A stretch of 5,797 nucleotides of DNA. Source: an uncultured Rickettsiales bacterium. GTDB lineage: Bacteria; Pseudomonadota; Alphaproteobacteria; Rickettsiales; Midichloriaceae. Positions 1 to 5,705 of this stretch are shown piece by piece. The stretch's first letter is position 1, and each line of letters opens with the position of its first letter. The stretch covers positions 1-5,797 of the forward strand of contig CALKVD010000037.1 of the NCBI GenBank assembly GCA_937996615.1. The letters are read 5' to 3'. Made by a program: the position numbers and the translations under genes. The notes under the pieces are model-generated. The model did not search any database and was not told the origin of the DNA. It saw nothing but the letters and a program-made list of their open reading frames with translations.

Positions 1-50
1 AGATCTACACAGGCGAAGACACTCTTTCCCTACACGACGCTCTTCGATCT
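1..50 (+). other. Illumina P5 / TruSeq i5 adapter contamination
   Basis: This stretch is synthetic. Positions 1-10 match the end of the P5 flow-cell oligo (AGATCTACAC). Positions 11-18 read AGGCGAAG, which matches the TruSeq HT i5 index known as D505. Positions 19-50 match the read-1 sequencing-primer site, beginning ACACTCTTTCCC and ending GATCT, with one C missing near 45-46 (CTTCGATCT where CTTCCGATCT is expected). An adapter in this orientation at a contig's left end is what read-through of a short insert by read 2 would leave after assembly. Genomic sequence therefore starts at about 51, and nothing in 1-50 should be interpreted biologically. Confidence 0.98.
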
Positions 51-421
51 GGTCTACAACATATTTTAAATAAAAATCAATACTATAAATTAATGATTCT
101 TTAATCTTAAAAAAGAATTTTATCAATCTAAATAATATAATTTTGCAAATAAAAAATGAAATGATAGTAATATAATTTAAACTGATATTCTAAACTTAAT
201 TTTCGGTCAAGAAGTTTCAATATTTTTTATCAGATAATTAAATTAAGCTAATTAAATTGCTTCATCTATTCACTAATATGTTTTATAGAATTATTTTTAA
301 TAACCTATCTCAACAATTTTACTTATAGAAATCTTTAGTCTATAAATTTTGGGCCACAAAAATTATTTTCAGAAAATCAAAATTGATTAATGTATTTAAT
401 TATGTTTTTTAAAATTCTTAA
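51..421. other. AT-rich intergenic stretch, no gene seen
   Basis: This stretch of about 370 bp lies downstream of atpC and is extremely AT-rich, with several lines near 10-20% GC. I found no conserved ORF, tRNA or other RNA gene on either strand. It holds a trivial 10-bp direct repeat, TAATTAAATT at 235-244 and 249-258. It also holds a weak hairpin, AATCA at 375-379 with TGATT at 384-388, that could help end atpC transcription but lacks the GC stem of a normal terminator. A minus-strand terminator for atpDC is expected here, but none is convincing. Confidence 0.6.
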
Positions 422-772
422 TCAAGCTATTTTTATTTCTGCTGCGATAACTTCGCAAACATTATCAGCAAATTTGATAACACCTTTAGAAATTAGTTCT
501 ATTTTTATTTCTTGGTTTGAATTATTAATTGCAGTTATAATTCCTGGATCAAGAGTTGCAACATATTGTTGGTGATTAGGCAAAATTTCAATTAATCCTT
601 CAAAAGCTTGCAATTTAATTTTTGCAAAATGTTGTTTTTGAATTTCAGCAATAGTAACTATTGATTGAGAGCTAGAGTCAATGGGGTTATTTTTATCTAG
701 CCGATTATCACTATCAGTTGTTAGTGATAATGCTTTAAGTATTAAGGATATGTTATTCTTATAATGTTCCAT
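422..772 (-). CDS. atpC: F1F0 ATP synthase epsilon subunit, divergent and short
   Basis: Predicted 116-residue epsilon subunit of the F1 central stalk, which links gamma to the c-ring and modulates ATPase activity on the cytoplasmic face of the membrane. The family call rests on residues 52-78: FEGLIEILPNH followed by LDPG aligns with the epsilon beta-sandwich pattern EGxxGILPxHAPxxxxLxPG. The segment ISKGVIKFADNVCEVIAAE (about 95-112) fits the usual SGG-hydrophobic-VxxNxVxVLA strand pair, with Lys in place of the first Gly. Position just 36 nt downstream of atpD strongly supports the call. The first 35-38 residues do not resemble the family. The protein ends just after the beta sandwich, so the C-terminal two-helix inhibitory domain is absent. 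ATG at 772 is preceded by GGTGA four bases upstream, and no later in-frame ATG exists. It could be drifting toward loss of function, but the frame is intact. Confidence 0.82.
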   Translation of the reverse strand: MEHYKNNISLILKALSLTTDSDNRLDKNNPIDSSSQSIVTIAEIQKQHFAKIKLQAFEGLIEILPNHQQYVATLDPGIITAINNSNQEIKIELISKGVIKFADNVCEVIAAEIKIA

Positions 773-808
773 GAAATCACCGATATAAAATATATAATTT
801 CATAATGA

Positions 809-2218
809 CTAGCTGGCTAAAGTTTTTGCTTTTTCAACCGCTTCTTCTATATTACCAATCATATAAAAAGCCATTTCCGGCAAATGGTCATATTTTCCTT
901 GGAGAATTTCAGCCGCCCCTCGAATTGTATCATCTATATCAACAAATTTGCCTGGCATACCAGTAAAAACTTCAGCAACATTAAAAGGTTGTGACAAGAA
1001 GCGTTGGATTTTTCTAGCTCTTGCAACCAGAAGTTTATCTTCTGCAGATAATTCATCCATTCCAAGAATCGCGATAATATCTTGTAGTGATTTATAAACT
1101 TGGAGAATTCTTTGAACCTCTCTTGCAACGCGATAATGTTCTTCGCCAACTATTTCTGGAGTTAGCATTTGGGAAGTACTGTCAAGAGGATCAACTGCGG
1201 GATATATACCAAGTTCAGCTAAACTTCGGCTTAAAACTGTTGTTGCGTCGAGATGGCTAAACGAAGTTGCAGTTGCTGGATCAGTTAGGTCATCTGCCGG
1301 AACGTATATAGCTTGGACCGAGGTAATTGACCCCCGGTTTGTTGAAGTTATTCTTTCTTGTAGCATTCCCATTTCAGTTGCAAGGGTTGGTTGATATCCT
1401 ACCGCAGATGGAATTCGCCCTAGCAACGCCGAAACTTCAGCCCCAGCTTGGGTAAAGCGAAATATATTATCTATAAACAATAGAACATCCTGTCTTTTAG
1501 CATCGCGAAAATATTCAGCAATCGTTAAAGCAGACAAAGCAACCCTAGCTCTTGCTCCAGGAGGTTCGTTCATTTGGCCATATACTAGGCTGACTTTTGA
1601 TTCTTTAGGATTATCAAGGTTTATTACTCCAGATTGGCACATTTCATTATATAAATCATTTCCTTCTCTGGTTCGTTCGCCAACTCCAGCAAAAACAGAG
1701 TATCCGCTATGATTCTCAGCAATATTATTAATTAATTCCATTATGATTACTGTTTTTCCAACCCCAGCACCACCAAATAATCCAATCTTGCCACCTTTAG
1801 GATATGGAGCCAATAGATCGATAACTTTAATGCCAGTGGTTAATATTTCGTAATTCGTAGATTGTTGCGATAGTTCTGGTGCTGGGGCATGGATTGAATG
1901 GTATTCAGCATTTTTGATTTCCTTGCCGCCATCTATAGCTTCGCCTACTACGTTTAGAATACGTCCCAAAGTTTGGTCACCAACTGGAACCATGATCGGA
2001 GAACCACTATCAACAACATCAACTCCTCGCTGCAAGCCATTAGTGCTTTGCATTGAAATTGTTCTAGCAATATTATCCCCAATATGTTGAACAACTTCTA
2101 ATGTAATTTTTTGATTATTGATTTTGGTATGTAGAGCATTATGCATTTGTGGCAAGACATTATCAAATTTAACATCAACCACAGCGCCAATAACTTGTAG
2201 TACAGTACCTTTAGACAT
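809..2218 (-). CDS. atpD: F1F0 ATP synthase beta subunit (catalytic)
   Basis: Catalytic beta subunit of F1, which makes ATP from ADP and Pi driven by gamma rotation. With ATG 2218 as start it has 469 residues. Order: N-terminal beta-barrel (GTVLQVIGAVVDV, 3-15); P-loop GGAGVGKT (149-156, with Lys155 and Thr156); GERTREGND with catalytic Glu181 and Arg182; QMNEPPGARARVALS; Walker B VLLFIDNIFRF (Asp250); the alpha/beta family signature PAVDPLDSTS (340-349); and the C-terminal helical domain with DELSAED (388-394). This start gives the same residue numbers as E. coli beta for Lys155 and Glu181 and matches the usual M-x-x-G N-terminus. A GTG at 2236 would add six residues (MNKKNT). Neither start has a clear Shine-Dalgarno. 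It heads a two-gene unit with atpC and is divergent from rpsM. The atpH, atpA and atpG genes that commonly precede atpD are not upstream. All key residues are present. Confidence 0.97.
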   Translation of the reverse strand: MSKGTVLQVIGAVVDVKFDNVLPQMHNALHTKINNQKITLEVVQHIGDNIARTISMQSTNGLQRGVDVVDSGSPIMVPVGDQTLGRILNVVGEAIDGGKEIKNAEYHSIHAPAPELSQQSTNYEILTTGIKVIDLLAPYPKGGKIGLFGGAGVGKTVIIMELINNIAENHSGYSVFAGVGERTREGNDLYNEMCQSGVINLDNPKESKVSLVYGQMNEPPGARARVALSALTIAEYFRDAKRQDVLLFIDNIFRFTQAGAEVSALLGRIPSAVGYQPTLATEMGMLQERITSTNRGSITSVQAIYVPADDLTDPATATSFSHLDATTVLSRSLAELGIYPAVDPLDSTSQMLTPEIVGEEHYRVAREVQRILQVYKSLQDIIAILGMDELSAEDKLLVARARKIQRFLSQPFNVAEVFTGMPGKFVDIDDTIRGAAEILQGKYDHLPEMAFYMIGNIEEAVEKAKTLAS

Positions 2219-2264
2219 AGTATTTTTTTTATTCACGATGACTTTTTATTTAAATAAATATAAC

Positions 2265-2288
2265 CTAGAGATAGGATCTTATCTCTAG
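2265..2288. repeat. 9-bp inverted repeat at the atpD transcription start
   Basis: CTAGAGATA (2265-2273) and TATCTCTAG (2280-2288) are perfect reverse complements separated by six bases. If the atpD promoter call is right, the expected transcription start (about 2284) falls inside the right arm. The repeat would then be either an operator overlapping the start site or a hairpin at the very 5' end of the atpD mRNA that might protect it. The repeat is seen directly; the role is inference. Confidence 0.6.
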
Positions 2289-2290
2289 AT

Positions 2291-2319
2291 TGTATACAAA
2301 TATTTTTTGCTGAATGCAA
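2291..2319 (-). promoter_or_regulatory. Predicted sigma70 promoter of atpDC
   Basis: Read on the minus strand, a -35 box TTGCAT (2314-2319) is followed after 17 bases by a -10 box TATACA (2291-2296). Both boxes are close to the sigma70 consensus and the spacing is ideal. Transcription would start near 2284, giving a leader of about 50-65 nt. The 10-bp palindrome TTGTATACAA (2290-2299) overlaps the -10 box. AT-rich DNA yields chance matches, so this is a prediction. Confidence 0.55.
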
Positions 2320-2348
2320 ATTTTTTATATAACTAATAATGATTTGTG

Positions 2349-2376
2349 TTGACTATAGTTGATAATTTGCTACGAT
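2349..2376 (+). promoter_or_regulatory. Predicted sigma70 promoter of rpsM-rpsK-rpoA-rplQ
   Basis: TTGACT (2349-2354) and TACGAT (2371-2376) are spaced by 16 bases and lie upstream of rpsM on its strand. The start would be near 2383, with a leader of about 35 nt. The promoter sits back to back with the predicted atpD promoter, about 30 bp between the two -35 boxes. An own promoter is expected, because rpsM here has no co-directional gene upstream. Confidence 0.6.
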
Positions 2377-2418
2377 ACTAGCTCTGTTTATAACATGTAA
2401 ATTAACTAAGAGGTTTTA

Positions 2419-2796
2419 GTGGCCCGTATTGCTGGTGTTAACATACCTTCGAACAAAAAAATCGAAATAGCCCTGACATATATTCATGGCATAGGTCAGC
2501 ACAGTGCAAAAGATATTTGTACTTTAGCTGGAATATCTCCAACCATTAGAGTTTCTGCACTTAGTGATAATGATATCTCTAAATTGCGTGAAATTATTGC
2601 TAACGAATACCAAGTTGAAGGTGATTTGCGTCGTAAAGTTAGTATGAATATAAAAAATCTTATAGATATTAAATGCTATCGCGGCAGTAGACATATTAGA
2701 AAACTGCCAGTAAGAGGACAACGAACCCATAGTAATGCCCGTACCCGCAAAGGTAAAGCTGTTGCTATTGCTGGTAAGAAAAAAGTCAGCAAATAA
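2419..2796 (+). CDS. rpsM: 30S ribosomal protein S13 (uS13)
   Basis: Small-subunit protein of the 30S head that contacts 16S rRNA, S19, the P-site tRNA and, through intersubunit bridges, the 50S subunit. It has 125 residues, full length for the family. The N-terminus MARIAGVNIP is diagnostic. A helix-turn-helix-like rRNA-binding segment with IHGIGQHSAKDI follows (22-33). The conserved basic C-terminal block RGSRHIRKLPVRGQRTHSNARTRKGK spans 88-113; Lys replaces the Gly common in RHRRGLPVRGQ. The basic tail ends KKKVSK. The GTG start is well supported: AAGAGG (2408-2413) lies five bases upstream and the family start fits exactly. It is the first gene of the cluster, 54 nt ahead of the longest rpsK reading frame. 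secY, adk and rpmJ, often found just upstream, are missing. Confidence 0.98.
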   Translation: MARIAGVNIPSNKKIEIALTYIHGIGQHSAKDICTLAGISPTIRVSALSDNDISKLREIIANEYQVEGDLRRKVSMNIKNLIDIKCYRGSRHIRKLPVRGQRTHSNARTRKGKAVAIAGKKKVSK

Positions 2797-2850
2797 TTAA
2801 TTGCTGATTTAATATAAATTCATTCTTTTTAAATAAAATTGGTTTTTGAC

Positions 2851-3330
2851 ATGTCAATATCTAGTGATAATTCTATCAACTTAGGAGAAACAAAACAAAC
2901 TACTCCGGCAGCAGAACAATCAGCTGCAGCTCCTGTTAGCAAAAAAACAAAATCTCAGAGCCAAAGCTCATCAAAAAGTAAACGTTTTGTTCCAGCTGGA
3001 GTAGTGCATATAAATGCAACTTTCAACAATACTATCATTTCAGTTAGTGACACTGGGGGTAATGTAGTATCTTGGTCATCAGCAGGAGCAAATGGTTTTA
3101 AAGGATCAAGAAAATCAACCCCATACGCAGCGCAAGTCACTGCAACCAAAGCGTTAGAAACAGCAGTCGCAATTGGTCTTAAAACTGTCAGTATTGAGCT
3201 TAAGGGAGCTGGTCCAGGAAGAGAATCAGCGGTTAGAGCAATAGCTCAAACCGTCAATGTCACTAGCATCAAAGACATAACTCCAGTTCCTCACAATGGA
3301 ACAAGACCACCAAAAAGAAGAAGAGTGTAA
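2851..3330 (+). CDS. rpsK: 30S ribosomal protein S11 (uS11) with long N-terminal tail
   Basis: Protein of the 30S platform that binds 16S rRNA with S6/S18 and S21 and lies near the E-site mRNA path. With ATG 2851 it has 159 residues against roughly 125-130 in most bacteria. The core from about residue 45 is typical: GVVHINATFNNTIISVSD, then WSSAGANGFKGSRKSTPYAAQV, then GAGPGRESAVRA, then the C-terminal signature DITPVPHNGTRPPKRRRV. The first 44 or so residues are a Ser/Lys/Gln/Ala-rich low-complexity tail with no family counterpart. A TTG at 2839 would add four more residues but ATG is preferred; neither has a good Shine-Dalgarno. No in-frame start codon occurs between the tail and the core that would give a normal-length protein, so the tail is probably translated. 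It lies between rpsM and rpoA in the usual order. Confidence 0.96.
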   Translation: MSISSDNSINLGETKQTTPAAEQSAAAPVSKKTKSQSQSSSKSKRFVPAGVVHINATFNNTIISVSDTGGNVVSWSSAGANGFKGSRKSTPYAAQVTATKALETAVAIGLKTVSIELKGAGPGRESAVRAIAQTVNVTSIKDITPVPHNGTRPPKRRRV

Positions 3331-3356
3331 TTTGGTGCTTTTTCAAAAATATAATG

Positions 3357-3394
3357 GCTTGTATAAATAAAAAGAACCAAATGTTTTATACAGC
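3357..3394 (+). other. Hairpin in the rpsK-rpoA spacer
   Basis: GCT-t-GTATAAA (3357-3367) pairs with TTTATACAGC (3385-3394), a 10-bp stem with one bulged T and a 17-nt loop. It lies about 75 nt before the preferred rpoA start. It has no T-run directly after it, so it is not a canonical terminator. It might be an RNA processing or attenuation site. The pairing is visible; any role is inference. Confidence 0.35.
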
Positions 3395-3456
3395 TTGTTG
3401 ATTAATTTAACTTTTTAAAATTTGTTGCCCGTGGAAATAACATATACCAAGTCTTT

Positions 3457-3460
3457 AGGA
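3457..3460 (+). promoter_or_regulatory. Shine-Dalgarno AGGA that favours the rpoA ATG start
   Basis: AGGA lies nine bases upstream of ATG 3470, a normal spacing. The earlier in-frame candidates (TTG 3422, TTG 3425, GTG 3431) have no comparable purine-rich site ahead of them, only AT-rich sequence. This makes ATG 3470 the most likely rpoA start. Confidence 0.5.
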
Positions 3461-3469
3461 CGATACTCA

Positions 3470-4486
3470 ATGATCAGACCAGAATATTTTCTCGTCAATA
3501 CTACCAATGATGGCAATTCTGCTACATTTTGCGTTGAACCTCTAGAATCAGGCTTTGGCGTTACTTTAGGCAATGCATTGCGCAGAGTAATGCTTTCATC
3601 AATTGAAGGAGTTGCTATTACATCGGTTGTTATTGATGGGATAGATCATGAATATTCGACAATCAAAGGAGTAAAGCAAGATGTTGCAGAAGTCATAATG
3701 CATTTAAAACAGGTCGTGGTGCAATCCGAATCAAGAGAGCAGCACAAACTAAATCTGGAAGCTAAAGGACCAATGACCGTCACAGCTGGAATGATTCAAA
3801 CTCCAACTGGTGTGACAATAGCCAATCCAGACACAAGAATATGCGACATAGAAAAAGGATCTAGTATCAACATGACTCTTACTGTTTCTCCAGGAGTAGG
3901 CTATGTGACTGCTTCAACCCATACTTCAGCTAAAATTCAAGCAACCGCAACCGGTAACCTTATCCCAATAGATGCGATTTTTTCTCCTGTAAAGCTTGTG
4001 TCATATAAAGTCGAAAATAGTCGCGTTGGAGCCGATACTGATTTTGATAAATTATTTATTACAATCCAAACCAATGGTAGCATCTCTCCAGATGTTGCGT
4101 TAAGTCATGCGGCAAAAATATTACAGGATCAACTCAAAATATTTGTTGGTAGTATCGATGATATTGAGGAAATCAAAGATCAAAACGAAAAACTTCTGCC
4201 TTTTGACCCGAGATTATTGCTAAAAGTTGATAATTTAGAACTTTCAGTCAGATCGCATAATTGCTTAAAAAATGAGAATATTGTCTATATTGGTGATTTA
4301 GTAAGCAAAACAGAAGCAAGAATGCTTCAAACACCTAATTTTGGTAAAAAATCTCTCAATGAAATCAAAGATATTTTAGTAAAAATGGGTATGAGATTTG
4401 GAATGGATGTAAGTAGTTGGCCACCAAAAAATGTTGAGGAATTGGCTAAAAAATATGAAGAAGACAACGGCTTGACCAATTTATAG
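3470..4486 (+). CDS. rpoA: DNA-directed RNA polymerase alpha subunit
   Basis: Alpha subunit of RNA polymerase. Its N-terminal domain dimerises to seed beta/beta' assembly; its C-terminal domain binds UP elements and activators. From ATG 3470 it has 338 residues, the usual size. The N-terminal domain has VEPLESGFGVTLGNALRR (22-39), followed by MLSSIEGVAITSV and the GVKQDVAEVI segment. A second conserved stretch reads PVKLVSYKVENSRVGADTDFDKL. A linker precedes the C-terminal domain (from about 244), which has ELSVRSHNCLKNENI (257-271) with the DNA-contacting Arg261, Asn264 and Cys265 equivalents, then TPNFGKKSLNEIK (288-300). The end FGMDVSSWPPKNVEELAKKYEED is typical of Rickettsiales-like RpoA. 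Up to 16 extra residues (from TTG 3422) are possible, but only ATG 3470 has a Shine-Dalgarno. All key elements are intact. Confidence 0.97.
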   Translation: MIRPEYFLVNTTNDGNSATFCVEPLESGFGVTLGNALRRVMLSSIEGVAITSVVIDGIDHEYSTIKGVKQDVAEVIMHLKQVVVQSESREQHKLNLEAKGPMTVTAGMIQTPTGVTIANPDTRICDIEKGSSINMTLTVSPGVGYVTASTHTSAKIQATATGNLIPIDAIFSPVKLVSYKVENSRVGADTDFDKLFITIQTNGSISPDVALSHAAKILQDQLKIFVGSIDDIEEIKDQNEKLLPFDPRLLLKVDNLELSVRSHNCLKNENIVYIGDLVSKTEARMLQTPNFGKKSLNEIKDILVKMGMRFGMDVSSWPPKNVEELAKKYEEDNGLTNL

Positions 4487-4557
4487 TTGGTTAGCAAACA
4501 CACTGAAACAATTTTTATATTTAATTTAAAATTTATTTTTTATACTAGGTAATAGTT

Positions 4558-4941
4558 ATGAATCACGGTATCAAAGGCAGAAAATTCAATCGAAGAGGAT
4601 CTCATCGTAGTGCTATGTTGATCAATTTGATTAAGTCAATAATCAAAAGCGAATCGGGGCAGATGATAACTACAATAGCAAAAGCAAAAGAAGTCAAACC
4701 ATTGATTGAAAAAATAATCACTAGAGCTAAACATTCTATCAGCACTGAGGGAGCTCAATCTCTGCATCATAAACGAGTATTATGTTCTAAACTTATGAAC
4801 GATAACACTATAGTAAAAAGATTAGTAGATGTAATTGCTCCTCGCTACAAAGAACGTCAAGGAGGATATGTTAGTATTGTGCGTGCCGGCTTTAGAACTG
4901 GTGATAGCGCTGAAATGGCTTTAGTTACTTTGCTGGATTAA
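4558..4941 (+). CDS. rplQ: 50S ribosomal protein L17 (bL17)
   Basis: Large-subunit protein near the polypeptide exit-tunnel side of the 50S, binding 23S rRNA. It has 127 residues, within the family range. The N-terminus MNHGIKGRKFNRRGSHRSAML corresponds to the common MRHxxxGRKLxRxxSHRxAxL. The family signature region ITTIAKAKEVKPLIEKIIT spans 37-55. The conserved C-terminal part has IAPRYKERQGGYVSIVRAG (93-111) and FRTGDSAEMALVTLLD. ATG 4558 is preceded by AGGT (4547-4550) seven bases upstream. It is the last gene of the cluster, 71 nt after rpoA, the normal alphaproteobacterial rpoA-rplQ order. Confidence 0.98.
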   Translation: MNHGIKGRKFNRRGSHRSAMLINLIKSIIKSESGQMITTIAKAKEVKPLIEKIITRAKHSISTEGAQSLHHKRVLCSKLMNDNTIVKRLVDVIAPRYKERQGGYVSIVRAGFRTGDSAEMALVTLLD

Positions 4942-4969
4942 TTTTTAAATATATTTTTTTATTAGCATG

Positions 4970-4993
4970 TATCCAAAAATAATATTTTGGATA
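4970..4993 (+). terminator. AT-rich hairpin after rplQ, possible weak terminator
   Basis: TATCCAAAA (4970-4978) and TTTTGGATA (4985-4993) form a perfect 9-bp stem with a 6-nt loop, starting 29 nt after the rplQ stop. The place is right for ending the cluster. However, only two G-C pairs lie in the stem, and no T-run follows it; the T-run lies before it. It may act as an mRNA 3'-end structure rather than a true intrinsic terminator. Confidence 0.35.
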
Positions 4994-5436
4994 TGACATT
5001 CTTGTTGAGATGCTGTTATAGAAATACTAGCAGAATCACTAAATAGAAATCTAAAAGTTTATTGTGTTTTATTATATAGTAAATTGGGTTCGAGTTTGCG
5101 TTTGAGATGTGACATATGGGTTTAAGCTATTATATATAAATTACAAATAGCCTCGTGCTATAACGCAAAGATTTTAGAAGTAAAGTAATGAGCGACGTTA
5201 ATGGAGGTAACAATTGCTATAGAGCTATGTTAAAGTTTGACATATAGCAAAAAGACCATATAAAATTGGTATGGCAAAAAGCTGTTATATGCCGGTAAAT
5301 TTTAGCGAAATATCCGAAATAACCTGCTCTTTTTATACTGGCTCAGCTATATAGTAAATTAAGCTAAAGTTTATATATTAAATATTTTATTAAAATATTT
5401 GTCTTACTATAATTCTAATAATTATATAGCTTAGAA
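4994..5436. other. AT-rich non-coding stretch with short repeats
   Basis: No convincing gene or RNA is seen on either strand; stop codons are frequent in all frames and the longest starts give only short peptides. Visible structure: inverted repeat TTGCTATA (5214-5221) with TATAGCAA (5243-5250); inverted repeat AGCTATATA (5345-5353) with TATATAGCT (5423-5431); and direct repeat TATATAGTAAATT at 5073-5085 and 5348-5360. At this base composition some of these may be chance. The stretch could be a fully decayed gene or plain spacer. Confidence 0.55.
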
Positions 5437-5606
5437 CTGTTGCGAAATGAAAACTTTTTAGACAATGTTGTTCAAATTATCCGCTAGCCCCTTCGCCTCA
5501 AATACTCATCTACTTCAAAGTATACTCGAGTCTTTTTTTTGGGGGGGCGAGTTTTTTACACATCCTTAGATAAAACTTCTGCTAACTTTAGACTCGCTCG
5601 CAACAG
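5437..5606. mobile_element. GC-elevated 170-bp islet bounded by 9-bp inverted repeats; possible IS/MITE relic
   Basis: CTGTTGCGA (5437-5445) and TCGCAACAG (5598-5606) are perfect reverse complements at the two edges of a segment with about 40% GC; neighbouring lines are near 15-20%. The ends resemble transposon termini of the CTGTTGCAA type seen in IS6-like elements, but the match is short. On the minus strand one frame is open from 5624 to 5487 apart from a single TAA at 5556-5558. It ends in RVYFEVDEYLRRRG before TAG (5484-5486), which could be the remains of a coding sequence. No transposase domain and no clear target-site duplication are seen. The boundaries and the mobile nature are inference. 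Confidence 0.35.
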
Positions 5607-5705
5607 CCACCCCAACTTAAGATTTTAGATCTATATGCAAACCACAACTGAATTTGCTATAAAATTGATTTCTAATATTTGTTGATTTACAATATTTCAA
5701 TGCAT

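Noticed and set aside
390..575. Plus-strand 61-codon ORF opposite atpC
   Set aside because: It is antisense to the 3' end of atpC, hydrophobic only as a by-product of AT-rich codons, has no recognisable family match and no clear ribosome binding site.
934..1149. Minus-strand 71-codon ORF inside atpD in another frame
   Set aside because: It lies wholly within the strongly conserved atpD coding sequence; a frame shadow.
2524..2730. Minus-strand ORF opposite rpsM
   Set aside because: It lies antisense inside a conserved ribosomal protein gene and has no family features.
2880..2888. TTAGGAGAA, a good Shine-Dalgarno match inside the rpsK tail
   Set aside because: No ATG, GTG or TTG follows in the S11 frame at a usable distance, so it cannot give a shorter S11.
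2955..3149. Minus-strand ORF opposite rpsK
   Set aside because: It is antisense to the S11 core; a shadow of a conserved gene.
5086..5110. GGGTTCGAGT resembling a tRNA T-loop
   Set aside because: The flanking bases do not form the T-stem, and no acceptor or anticodon arms can be drawn around it.
5188..5250. Short plus-strand ORF starting MSDVNGGNNCYRAM
   Set aside because: It has about 20 codons, no strong ribosome binding site and no recognisable relative; chance is the simplest explanation.
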